From assembly GCA_030617125.1 (NCBI GenBank), contig JAUWWA010000178.1:1-5141 (forward strand): DNA of 5,141 nt, in the 5' to 3' direction. The notes beneath the pieces are model-generated. The model saw nothing but the letters and a program-made list of their open reading frames with translations, was not told the origin of the DNA and did not search any database. The DNA comes from Pirellulales bacterium. GTDB taxonomy: Bacteria > Planctomycetota > Planctomycetia > Pirellulales > Thermoguttaceae. Position numbers and translations under genes: made by a program. This document shows, one piece after another, positions 1 through 4,748 of the stretch (within the stretch, counting starts at the first letter, position 1; each line of letters opens with the position of its first letter).

Positions 1-673
1 CGTGGAACGATTCTGCGAGACCACGGCGAAATTGCCGGCCGAGAAGCTAGTGGTGATTCCCAACGGCGTGGACCTGGCGAGATTCCCGGCCGGGCATCCG
101 GCCGATCTGGCGTCTTTGGGGGTCGGCGCCGGCCGCCGTGTGGTGACGTGCGTGGGGCGGCTCGATCGGCAGAAGGGCCTCCCCTGGCTGATCGAGGCGG
201 CCCAGACATGGCTTGGGCGATTGCCCGAGTGCGACCTGCTTCTGGTTGGCCGGGGGCCGCAACGGCGGACGTTCGAGCGGATGTGCCGCTGCGCCGGGAT
301 TTCCGAGCGGGTCCATTTCGCCGGATGGCGGGCGGACGTGCCCGAAATTCTCGCCGCCAGCGACCTCTTGGTGTTGCCGTCCGCCTGGGAGGGAATGCCC
401 AACGCGGTCCTGGAGGCCATGGCGAGTGGTTTGCCGGTGGTCGCCACGGCGGTCGAGGGCGTCGAGGAACTGCTCGGCCCCGCCGCCAGTCGTCAGACGG
501 TCCGCTACGGCGATTCGCAAGCCTTTGCAGACAAAGTAGTTAGGTTCATCGAAGACCGCGAGACCGCCGCCCAGTTAGGGCGCGAGAACCGGCGTCGGGC
601 GGAAGAAAACTTCGATCTGACACGCATGGTCGACGCTTATCAGACCCTTTGGGAGGAGGTCGTGGCGACTTGA
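1..673 (+). CDS. GT-B glycosyltransferase, family 4 type (5' partial)
   Basis: C-terminal part of a glycosyltransferase that moves a sugar from an activated donor, usually a nucleotide sugar, onto a glycan, lipid or other acceptor; the substrates cannot be read from the sequence. About 223 residues are visible, counted from the GTG at base 2. They cover the inter-domain linker and the donor-binding Rossmann domain of a GT-B fold. The family-4 hallmark VIPNGVD is at about residues 18-24, GRLDRQKG at 52-59, and LLLVGRGP at 79-86. The retaining-enzyme EX7E motif is E130 to E138 within WEGMPNAVLEAMASGLPVVAT. A basic and acidic helix closes the protein. Family members are about 350-400 residues, so the N-terminal acceptor domain lies upstream of the window, and the GTG at base 2 is almost certainly internal. 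The gene ends in TGA 182 bp before mraZ. The family call is firm; the pathway (exopolysaccharide, lipid or protein glycosylation) is unknown. Confidence 0.93.
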   Translation, partial: VERFCETTAKLPAEKLVVIPNGVDLARFPAGHPADLASLGVGAGRRVVTCVGRLDRQKGLPWLIEAAQTWLGRLPECDLLLVGRGPQRRTFERMCRCAGISERVHFAGWRADVPEILAASDLLVLPSAWEGMPNAVLEAMASGLPVVATAVEGVEELLGPAASRQTVRYGDSQAFADKVVRFIEDRETAAQLGRENRRRAEENFDLTRMVDAYQTLWEEVVAT

Positions 674-796
674 AACGCAGGCTGGAAAATTTTTTCGTGC
701 CGCTTCGCCGACCGCCAATCGATGGAAGTTGTTTGATAGTCAGGGGCTACGGAAATTGGCACTGTCGGGGTAATGATTTTTGCACCGAAAACCGCC

Positions 797-825
797 TTGT
801 GTCTCTTGGCCGATCAGACTATTCT
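797..825 (+). promoter_or_regulatory. Candidate mraZ promoter
   Basis: TTGTGT (797-802) and TATTCT (820-825) are separated by exactly 17 bases, a spacing expected for a sigma-70-type promoter. The matches to consensus are modest: 3 of 6 at -35 and 4 of 6 at -10. Position adds some support, because the -10-like hexamer lies directly before the row of TGGGG boxes, so a repressor bound there would cover the start of transcription. Planctomycete promoter consensus is poorly defined, so this remains a weak call. Confidence 0.3.
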
Positions 826-860
826 TGGGGATCAGTGGGGCTCCGTGGGGAAAGATGGTG
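826..860 (+). promoter_or_regulatory. MraZ operator (TGGGG boxes, 10-bp phasing)
   Basis: TGGGG occurs at 826-830, 836-840 and 846-850, each pair separated by exactly five bases (ATCAG, then CTCCG). A degenerate fourth box, TGGTG, falls on the same 10-bp register at 856-860 and overlaps the first possible mraZ start codon. E. coli MraZ binds TGGGN repeats with 5-nt spacers upstream of its own gene and represses the dcw promoter. The match in motif, spacing and location is close. I infer that MraZ binds here and autoregulates the transcript. No similar phased row was seen elsewhere in the window. Confidence 0.78.
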
Positions 861-1322
861 AGCATGATGCTGCTGACGGGCACGTTTAGCCGCTCGCTCG
901 ACCAGAAGCTGCGAGTAGCGATCCCCAAGCGATTGCGAGCTTCGCTGAATTGTGCCCAGGGGGGAAACCTTTACGTTGCCCCGGGAACAGATCAGTCGTT
1001 GGCGTTGTACACAGAGGAGGAATTTGCGCGGCTGGCCGAGCGAGTGGCCGGCATGTCGCCTACGCGGCCCGATGTCCGCGCGTTCACGCGGGTTTTCTAC
1101 ACGCTCGCAGAGCGGGTAGAGTTGGACGGGCAAGGCCGCGTTCGCATCCCGCCGAAACTGGCCGAATTGGCCAAGCTGGACAAGAAAGTGGTGCTGCTTG
1201 GCGTCCAGGACCACCTGGAACTCTGGCCGCTGGAGCGGTGGGAGGCCTACCTGGCCGAGAAACAACCCCGTTACGACGAAATCGCCGAAACCGCATTTGG
1301 AGGTGGGGACCAAGGAAACTAG
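855..1322 (+). CDS. mraZ: Transcriptional regulator MraZ
   Basis: MraZ is an AbrB-like, ring-forming DNA-binding protein encoded at the head of division and cell wall clusters, where it represses its own promoter. The call gives 155 residues, within the usual 140-155. The two tandem half-domains are visible: DQKLRVAIPKRLR at residues 16-28 and DGQGRVRIPPKL at 91-102, each a version of the DxKGR DNA-binding motif. The segment VVLLGVQDHLELWPLERWEAYL follows the second motif, as in the family. In the first motif Leu replaces the usual Gly, but the Arg needed for binding in E. coli is kept. The start is uncertain: ATG at 855, 864 or 867 are all possible, and conservation (family proteins begin near M-x-x-x-G) favours 864 or 867. 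The ribosome binding site is poor and merges with the TGGGG boxes. The gene stands 372 bp upstream of rsmH. Confidence 0.95.
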   Translation: MVSMMLLTGTFSRSLDQKLRVAIPKRLRASLNCAQGGNLYVAPGTDQSLALYTEEEFARLAERVAGMSPTRPDVRAFTRVFYTLAERVELDGQGRVRIPPKLAELAKLDKKVVLLGVQDHLELWPLERWEAYLAEKQPRYDEIAETAFGGGDQGN

Positions 1323-1433
1323 CAACAACAACCGTCCGATTGTTCGCCTTGCGGGGACGAGAACGCCGGCTTGCGGCCACCGGTCGGCGTGCTGACCTCA
1401 CTAATGCGAGGGTGAGGCTCGTTCTTGCGAGTT

Positions 1434-1451
1434 GGGGGCAAGGATGCCCCC
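1434..1451 (+). repeat. 7-bp stem-loop with AGGA tetraloop
   Basis: GGGGGCA (1434-1440) pairs perfectly with TGCCCCC (1445-1451) around the four-base loop AGGA. It is a compact, very GC-rich hairpin. No T-run follows, so it is not a standard intrinsic terminator. Confidence 0.6.
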
Positions 1452-1505
1452 GCACTGCGAACATGCGGAGACCTATGTCGCCTTGTCGACGAGTCAGCCG
1501 CAGCA

Positions 1506-1551
1506 CTCGACCTCGCCAGGGTCCATGGATGTTCCCGAGGTCGAGCGTTTT
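1506..1551 (+). terminator. 10-bp stem-loop with short T-run, possible terminator or attenuator
   Basis: CTCGACCTCG (1506-1515) and CGAGGTCGAG (1536-1545) are perfect reverse complements, separated by a 20-base loop that contains the palindrome TCCATGGA. The stem is followed by CG and then four T residues (1548-1551). The stem would be stable, but the loop is long and the T-run short for an intrinsic terminator. It might reduce read-through from mraZ into rsmH. The inverted repeat is seen directly; the role is inferred. Confidence 0.35.
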
Positions 1552-1694
1552 GTCGCCGACACGTTCAAATCACCAAACACATCCGAAACGTACTTGTCCC
1601 CTTTTGCAGCCGAAACACATCCGCAGCTTTCCACGTCGCGTCAACTCATCCGGCCTCTTCTCCCGCACCGGCCGAAGCGACATCACGAACCAAC

Positions 1695-2579
1695 ATGACC
1701 GATTCCTCACCGGCCCACGTGCCCGTCCTGTTGGACGAGGTCGTCGACTGGCTCGCGCCGCGCAGCGGTGCGGTGCTGCTCGACGGCACTCTCGGCGGCG
1801 GCGGACACACGGCGGCGCTGGCCGAGATTGCCGGACCGTCGGGGATGGTGATCGCACTGGATCGCGATCCGGCAGCCATCGCCGTCGCCCAACGGAACCT
1901 GGCGGCGTTGCCGGTGAAATTGGTCCACGCCAACTTTTGCGACCTGGGAGAAGTCCTCGAACAACTCGAGGTCCCGGCGGTCGACGGCGTGGTGTTGGAT
2001 TTAGGTATTTCGAGCGGCCAATTGAGCGATAGCGAGCGAGGTTTCAGTTTTTCAGGCACCGGGCCGCTCGATTTGCGGTTCGATCCGACGGCCGGCGAGC
2101 CGGCCCGGCGGCTGGTGAACCGGCTCAGTGCCGAGCACCTGGCCGAGTTGATCTATCGGTATGGAGAGGAGCGATACAGTCGACGCATCGCGCGGGCGAT
2201 CGTCGCGCGGCGCGAAAAGCAGCCGATCGAGACAGCGGTCGAACTGGCCGAGTTGGTTCGTCGTTGCGTTCCGCGCTCGCGGGGCGGCCGGCGGATCGAC
2301 CCGGCGACGCGCACGTTTCAGGCATTGCGGATTGCAGTCAACGACGAGTTGAAATCGCTGGAGATCGCCTTGCGGCGGATTCCCGATTGCATGCGTCCGA
2401 AGGCAAGAATGGCCGTGATCAGTTTTCACTCGTTGGAGGACCGTCGGGTGAAACAGGCGTTTCGCGACGACAAGCGAATGGAGGTGCTCACGCGCAAGCC
2501 GATTCGCCCCGACAAAAAGGAAATCACCGAAAACCCTCGTTCCCGCAGCGCGAAACTGCGCGTCGCGGCGCGAGTGTAA
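1695..2579 (+). CDS. rsmH: 16S rRNA (cytosine(1402)-N(4))-methyltransferase RsmH
   Basis: RsmH (MraW) uses S-adenosylmethionine to methylate N4 of C1402 in the 16S rRNA decoding centre; it acts in the cytoplasm on the small subunit. The 294 residues are slightly short of the usual 300-315 but complete. Family blocks in order: HVPVLLDEVV at residues 8-17; the SAM-binding loop LLDGTLGGGGHT at 28-39; ALDRDP at 54-59; the active-site segment VVLDLGISSGQLSDSERGFSF at 99-119; GPLDLRFDP at 123-131; RTFQALRIAVNDEL at 206-219; ISFHSLEDRRVKQAF at 242-256; and the basic tail PRSRSAKLRVAARV. The ATG at 1695 is chosen because family similarity begins just after it. The frame is open further upstream to about 1425, but that part resembles nothing. 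No Shine-Dalgarno sequence is evident, unlike at the next gene. The gene follows mraZ, the usual dcw order. Confidence 0.96.
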   Translation: MTDSSPAHVPVLLDEVVDWLAPRSGAVLLDGTLGGGGHTAALAEIAGPSGMVIALDRDPAAIAVAQRNLAALPVKLVHANFCDLGEVLEQLEVPAVDGVVLDLGISSGQLSDSERGFSFSGTGPLDLRFDPTAGEPARRLVNRLSAEHLAELIYRYGEERYSRRIARAIVARREKQPIETAVELAELVRRCVPRSRGGRRIDPATRTFQALRIAVNDELKSLEIALRRIPDCMRPKARMAVISFHSLEDRRVKQAFRDDKRMEVLTRKPIRPDKKEITENPRSRSAKLRVAARV

Positions 2580-2605
2580 CAACTCAGAACGAGCAAACCC
2601 ACCAT

Positions 2606-2655
2606 CACGAAACCCTATTCGACACGAAACCCTATTCGGTAGCGAAACTTACTCG
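2606..2655 (+). repeat. 17-bp-period tandem repeat between rsmH and the LysM gene
   Basis: The 16-mer CACGAAACCCTATTCG occurs perfectly twice, at 2606-2621 and 2623-2638, giving a period of 17 bp. A decayed third copy, beginning CGAAAC and ending CTCG, can be traced at 2643-2655, just before the ribosome binding site of the next gene. The repeat is noticeably richer in A and T than its surroundings. No function is recognised. Confidence 0.75.
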
Positions 2656-2658
2656 AGC

Positions 2659-2665
2659 AAGGAGG
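2659..2665 (+). promoter_or_regulatory. Strong Shine-Dalgarno site for the LysM gene
   Basis: AAGGAGG lies seven bases before the ATG at 2673. It is the clearest ribosome binding site in the window and fixes the start of the LysM gene, in contrast to rsmH and the SLOG gene, which lack an evident one. Confidence 0.85.
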
Positions 2666-2672
2666 CTCAAGC

Positions 2673-3938
2673 ATGCGCAAGGAAGCGAAAATCGGTCTGG
2701 CAGTGATCTTGGCGTTGTTGATCACCCTCGGCGTCGTGTTGGCAAGGCGACTCACCGGGCCGACCGACGGCCCGGCAGCGACGGCTTCGAGCGACCGCGA
2801 GAACACGGCCGCAGAGAAGGCCGATCCGGCCGCCAAGGGCACGAAGTCGAAGGCCCAAGCCGCCAAAAAGCCGACAGTCGTCGCCATGAAGACTGTCACC
2901 AACAAGTCGCCGAAACACTCCGGCGCCCAGTGGAGCGTCGTCTCCAACCGGAACGACACCGAGCAAACCGCTCGCGCGGCCAAGGCGCCGTTGCCCTCCT
3001 ACATGCCAAAACCGACGCTGCCGACTGCGTCGACGTATCAGGGGGGATACGGCGCCGCCGCGCAGCAATCCACCGTGGCGAAACCCTGGCAGCAAAGCGG
3101 CACGGGCACGGCCGCGCCGCTCGGCGTCGCCCAAGTGCCCGATCCCTTCCAAAACCGCCAGGCGCAGATGCCCCCGGTCGACGGGCCGGTCAACCAGAAT
3201 GCCGGCGGCCTGACACTGCTCGACGGGCCAACGCAGTCGCCCGTACAGTCGCCCATACGATCAGCACAAACGAGCCGTTACGGCTACAACCGCTCGTCCC
3301 CGGCGCAATACCCGTCGACCGACTCGACTGCTCAGCAGATGCCGTCCTACCAGCAGAACTCGCCTTACACTTACGGCGGACGCTCGAGGTACGGCGCCGG
3401 AAGCAGCGTTTCGCAGTACGGCGCGAAGAGCCTCCGCGCCCAGGACGGGACCTACGAGGTTCATCCCAACGACAACTACTGGATAATCTCGAATAAGCTC
3501 TACGGCTCCGGCGCGTACTTCAAGGCGCTGGCCGAACACAATCGAGGCAAGCTGCCGCAAGAGGACAAGCTGGCCGTCGGCGACGTCATCTCCGCCCCGG
3601 AAGTGTCCGAATTGGAAGAGCTGTACCCCGGGCTGTGCCCCAAGCCGAGCCGGCGCGACCTCGTCAAGCACCGGGCCTCGACCGTCAGCACCCACAGCAT
3701 CTATGGCGGCGGGCGGACCTACACCGTCGAGGAAGGCGACACCCTGTTCGACATCGCTCGCTACGAACTCGGCAAGGCCTCGCGCTGGGTCGAAATCTAC
3801 CAACTCAACCGCGACGTCCTCGGCGATGACCACGATTACCTCACACCGGGACTCAAACTCGCCTTGCCGAACAACGCACGCGCCGACAGCATCACACGCC
3901 GACCAGACGCCAGTTCCGGTTCGTACTATCAACGGTAG
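2673..3938 (+). CDS. Membrane-anchored protein with two C-terminal LysM domains
   Basis: Likely a cell-envelope protein that binds peptidoglycan or a related N-acetylglucosamine glycan. Of its 421 residues, 1-6 are basic and probably cytoplasmic, and about 7-25 form one hydrophobic segment (IGLAVILALLITLGVVLA) followed by RR, acting as a membrane anchor or uncleaved signal. Residues 30-105 are charged and Ala/Lys/Thr rich; 106-255 form a low-complexity Pro/Gln/Ser/Tyr/Gly linker that includes the tandem QSPVQSPI. A diverged LysM follows at about 260-309 (YEVHPNDNYWIISNKLYG...), then a typical one at 349-399 (YTVEEGDTLFDIARYELG...). The start is fixed by AAGGAGG seven bases upstream. Its place straight after rsmH is where ftsL and ftsI stand in classic dcw clusters; like FtsL it is a single-pass protein, but no sequence kinship with FtsL is visible. 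I infer a role in envelope maintenance or division. The domain calls are firm; the role is not. Confidence 0.88.
   Translation: MRKEAKIGLAVILALLITLGVVLARRLTGPTDGPAATASSDRENTAAEKADPAAKGTKSKAQAAKKPTVVAMKTVTNKSPKHSGAQWSVVSNRNDTEQTARAAKAPLPSYMPKPTLPTASTYQGGYGAAAQQSTVAKPWQQSGTGTAAPLGVAQVPDPFQNRQAQMPPVDGPVNQNAGGLTLLDGPTQSPVQSPIRSAQTSRYGYNRSSPAQYPSTDSTAQQMPSYQQNSPYTYGGRSRYGAGSSVSQYGAKSLRAQDGTYEVHPNDNYWIISNKLYGSGAYFKALAEHNRGKLPQEDKLAVGDVISAPEVSELEELYPGLCPKPSRRDLVKHRASTVSTHSIYGGGRTYTVEEGDTLFDIARYELGKASRWVEIYQLNRDVLGDDHDYLTPGLKLALPNNARADSITRRPDASSGSYYQR
3234..3257 (+). repeat. 12-bp tandem duplication inside the LysM gene
   Basis: CAGTCGCCCGTA (3234-3245) is followed directly by CAGTCGCCCATA (3246-3257), differing at one base. 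In frame it encodes QSPV-QSPI within the flexible linker. It is probably a slippage product with no separate function. Confidence 0.6.
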
Positions 3939-3992
3939 GCGAAAACCGTCAGCTATGAGTTGTCGGGTGTTAGGTTCTTGCGTTGAGAGTTT

Positions 3993-4021
3993 TTGTCAAT
4001 TTCCGCGCATGTTCGTAGATA
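3993..4021 (+). promoter_or_regulatory. Weak candidate promoter for the SLOG gene
   Basis: TTGTCA (3993-3998, 5 of 6 matches to the -35 consensus) and TAGATA (4016-4021, 3 of 6 matches to the -10) are 17 bases apart, in the most AT-rich part of the gap. The implied leader would be about 160 nt and would include the repeats. The call rests on these two hexamers only. Confidence 0.2.
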
Positions 4022-4094
4022 TGAAACTACTTGTACGGTGAACCCTTGCTCAGTTTGGTTGCGGCTGAACGCCGCGTTATGAATCAGCGTGTTA

Positions 4095-4136
4095 GGGTTC
4101 AAAGATCGAGATTCGGAACTCGGGGTTCAGGATTCA
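4095..4136 (+). repeat. GGGTTCA-type heptamer repeats
   Basis: GGGTTCA occurs at 4095-4101 and 4123-4129, and GGATTCA follows the latter directly at 4130-4136. The sequence between (GATTCGGAACTCG) looks like decayed copies. The cluster ends two bases before a second heptamer family that begins at 4139. Confidence 0.5.
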
Positions 4137-4138
4137 AG

Positions 4139-4180
4139 CTGACGCCTGAAAGCTGACACCTGACGCCTGACACCTAACAC
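4139..4180 (+). repeat. Heptanucleotide tandem array, six units, directly before a start codon
   Basis: Six consecutive seven-base units can be read: CTGACGC, CTGAAAG, CTGACAC, CTGACGC, CTGACAC and CTAACAC. The array stops six bases (CTTCCC) before the ATG at 4187 and so occupies the place of a ribosome binding site. Short tandem heptamers are known in cyanobacterial intergenic regions (STRR sequences); whether these are related is unknown. The unit CTAACAC has its complement GTGTTAG at 3967-3973 and 4089-4095. Confidence 0.8.
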
Positions 4181-4186
4181 CTTCCC

Positions 4187-4657
4187 ATGAAAATCATCTC
4201 CGGCGGCCAAACCGGCGTGGATCGCGCGGCGCTCGACGCGGCGATCGCCTTGGGCATTCCGCACGGCGGCTGGTGTCCGCGCGGGCGAACGGCCGAAGAC
4301 GGCCGAATTTCGTCGCGCTACAAGCTCCGCCAGACCGACTCGCCCGAGTACGCCGTGCGAACCGAGCGCAATGTGCTCGACGCCGACGCCACGCTCATTC
4401 TCTACCGCGGGCAGCTAAGCGGCGGCACCGAACTGACGCTACAGCTTGCCGAGCGTCACGGCAGAGCGTGCATGGTGGTCGACCTCGACGATCCGCCGCC
4501 GCCGGAGGCCGTCCGCCGCTGGCTCGACGCCAATCGGGTCGAGGTGCTCAACGTCGCCGGCCCGCGCGAGAGCCAAAGCCCGGGCATCGCCGCGCCGGCC
4601 GGCGCGTTCATCACACGGGTCGTTGAAGAAATTGCGGATCAAACCGAGGCCGGGTAA
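4187..4657 (+). CDS. YpsA-like SLOG protein (putative molybdenum carrier family)
   Basis: A 156-residue single-domain Rossmann-like protein of the SLOG superfamily, matching the family named putative molybdenum carrier or cpYpsA-related. Proteins of this fold bind nucleotides or nucleotide-derived ligands; the molybdenum label comes from structural similarity to molybdenum cofactor carriers and does not prove function. Visible hallmarks are the N-terminal loop ISGGQTGVDRAALDAA (residues 4-19), GGWCPRGRTAEDGRI (27-41), the Y-x-L-x-x-T segment around 45-50, RTERNVLDADATLIL (58-72), and the second glycine-rich loop LSGGTELTLQLAE (77-89), followed by a hydrophobic strand ending VVDL (97-100). Similarity starts at the first residues, which supports the ATG at 4187. 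No Shine-Dalgarno sequence is present; the heptamer array occupies its place. No molybdopterin, conflict-system or restriction genes are nearby, so its partner is unknown. Confidence 0.88.
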   Translation: MKIISGGQTGVDRAALDAAIALGIPHGGWCPRGRTAEDGRISSRYKLRQTDSPEYAVRTERNVLDADATLILYRGQLSGGTELTLQLAERHGRACMVVDLDDPPPPEAVRRWLDANRVEVLNVAGPRESQSPGIAAPAGAFITRVVEEIADQTEAG

Positions 4658-4706
4658 CTCAAACGGCGGTCTGGCGGCGTTCGTCAAGGACATGCCGCTT
4701 CTGTGA

Positions 4707-4748
4707 ATCACCCGTCAGGCCGGTGGGACAGGCGCCGCATCACCCGTC
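4707..4748. repeat. Direct repeat ATCACCCGTC in the convergent gap
   Basis: ATCACCCGTC occurs at 4707-4716 and again at 4739-4748, 32 bases apart. The second copy contains the stop codon of the minus-strand gene. The 82-bp gap between the convergent stop codons shows no clear intrinsic terminator on either strand. The repeat may mark a small duplication that moved the stop codon, but nothing else supports that. Confidence 0.4.

Larger units (their letters stand above)
1323..1694 (+). other. mraZ-rsmH intergenic region with several inverted repeats
   Basis: This 372-bp gap holds no convincing gene, although in most bacteria mraZ and rsmH are nearly adjacent. I see four stems in a row: 1363-1371 with 1382-1390 (9 bp including two G-T pairs), 1396-1401 with 1412-1417 (CCTCAC/GTGAGG), 1434-1440 with 1445-1451 (GGGGGCA/TGCCCCC around an AGGA loop), and 1506-1515 with 1536-1545 (perfect 10 bp, 20-base loop, followed by TTTT). 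A smaller stem, 1450-1454 with 1464-1468, would compete with the third. The region may be a structured leader or attenuator for rsmH, or a decayed palindromic repeat; the sequence alone cannot decide. Both non-mraZ frames stay open for long stretches, as expected in GC-rich DNA. Confidence 0.5.
3966..4181. repeat. 10-bp inverted repeat flanking the intergenic gap
   Basis: GGTGTTAGGT at 3966-3975 is the exact reverse complement of ACCTAACACC at 4172-4181. The right copy forms the end of the heptamer array. A third, related copy (GTGTTAGGGTTC) lies on the plus strand at 4089-4100. The pattern suggests one short repeat family present in both orientations rather than transposon ends, since no transposase and no target duplication are visible. 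Confidence 0.5.

Noticed and set aside
684..697. AT-rich tract after the glycosyltransferase gene as a terminator
   Set aside because: A and T runs are present, but no GC-rich stem precedes the T-run.
780..854. Upstream TTG start for mraZ at 780
   Set aside because: It would add 25 residues without family similarity and would place the candidate promoter and the TGGGG boxes inside the coding region.
1425..1694. N-terminal extension of RsmH by 90 residues
   Set aside because: The frame is open, but the added part matches no RsmH feature, contains the inverted repeats, and the family N-terminus (HVPVLLDEVV) starts seven residues after the ATG at 1695.
950..2032. Long plus-strand open frame of 360 codons across mraZ and the start of rsmH
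   Set aside because: It overlaps two well-supported genes in another frame, is rich in Arg and Gly as expected for an off-frame reading of GC-rich DNA, and shows no domain.
2264..3496. Long plus-strand open frame of 410 codons across the rsmH end and the LysM gene
   Set aside because: An off-frame reading of two real genes; Arg/Pro/Gly/Ala-rich, no recognisable motif, no ribosome binding site.
3261..3932. Minus-strand open frame of 223 codons opposite the LysM gene
   Set aside because: It mirrors the codon structure of the LysM gene and has a Val/Arg/Ala-rich composition typical of antisense readings.
4061..4075. GCGGC/GCCGC hairpin as a terminator for the LysM gene
   Set aside because: The stem is only 5 bp, lies more than 120 bp past the stop codon and is not followed by a T-run.
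4139..4180. CRISPR array
   Set aside because: The seven-base units are contiguous with no spacers and no cas genes are near.
3966..4181. Miniature transposable element bounded by the 10-bp inverted repeat
   Set aside because: The ends are explained by one heptamer repeat family in two orientations; no target site duplication or longer terminal repeat is visible.
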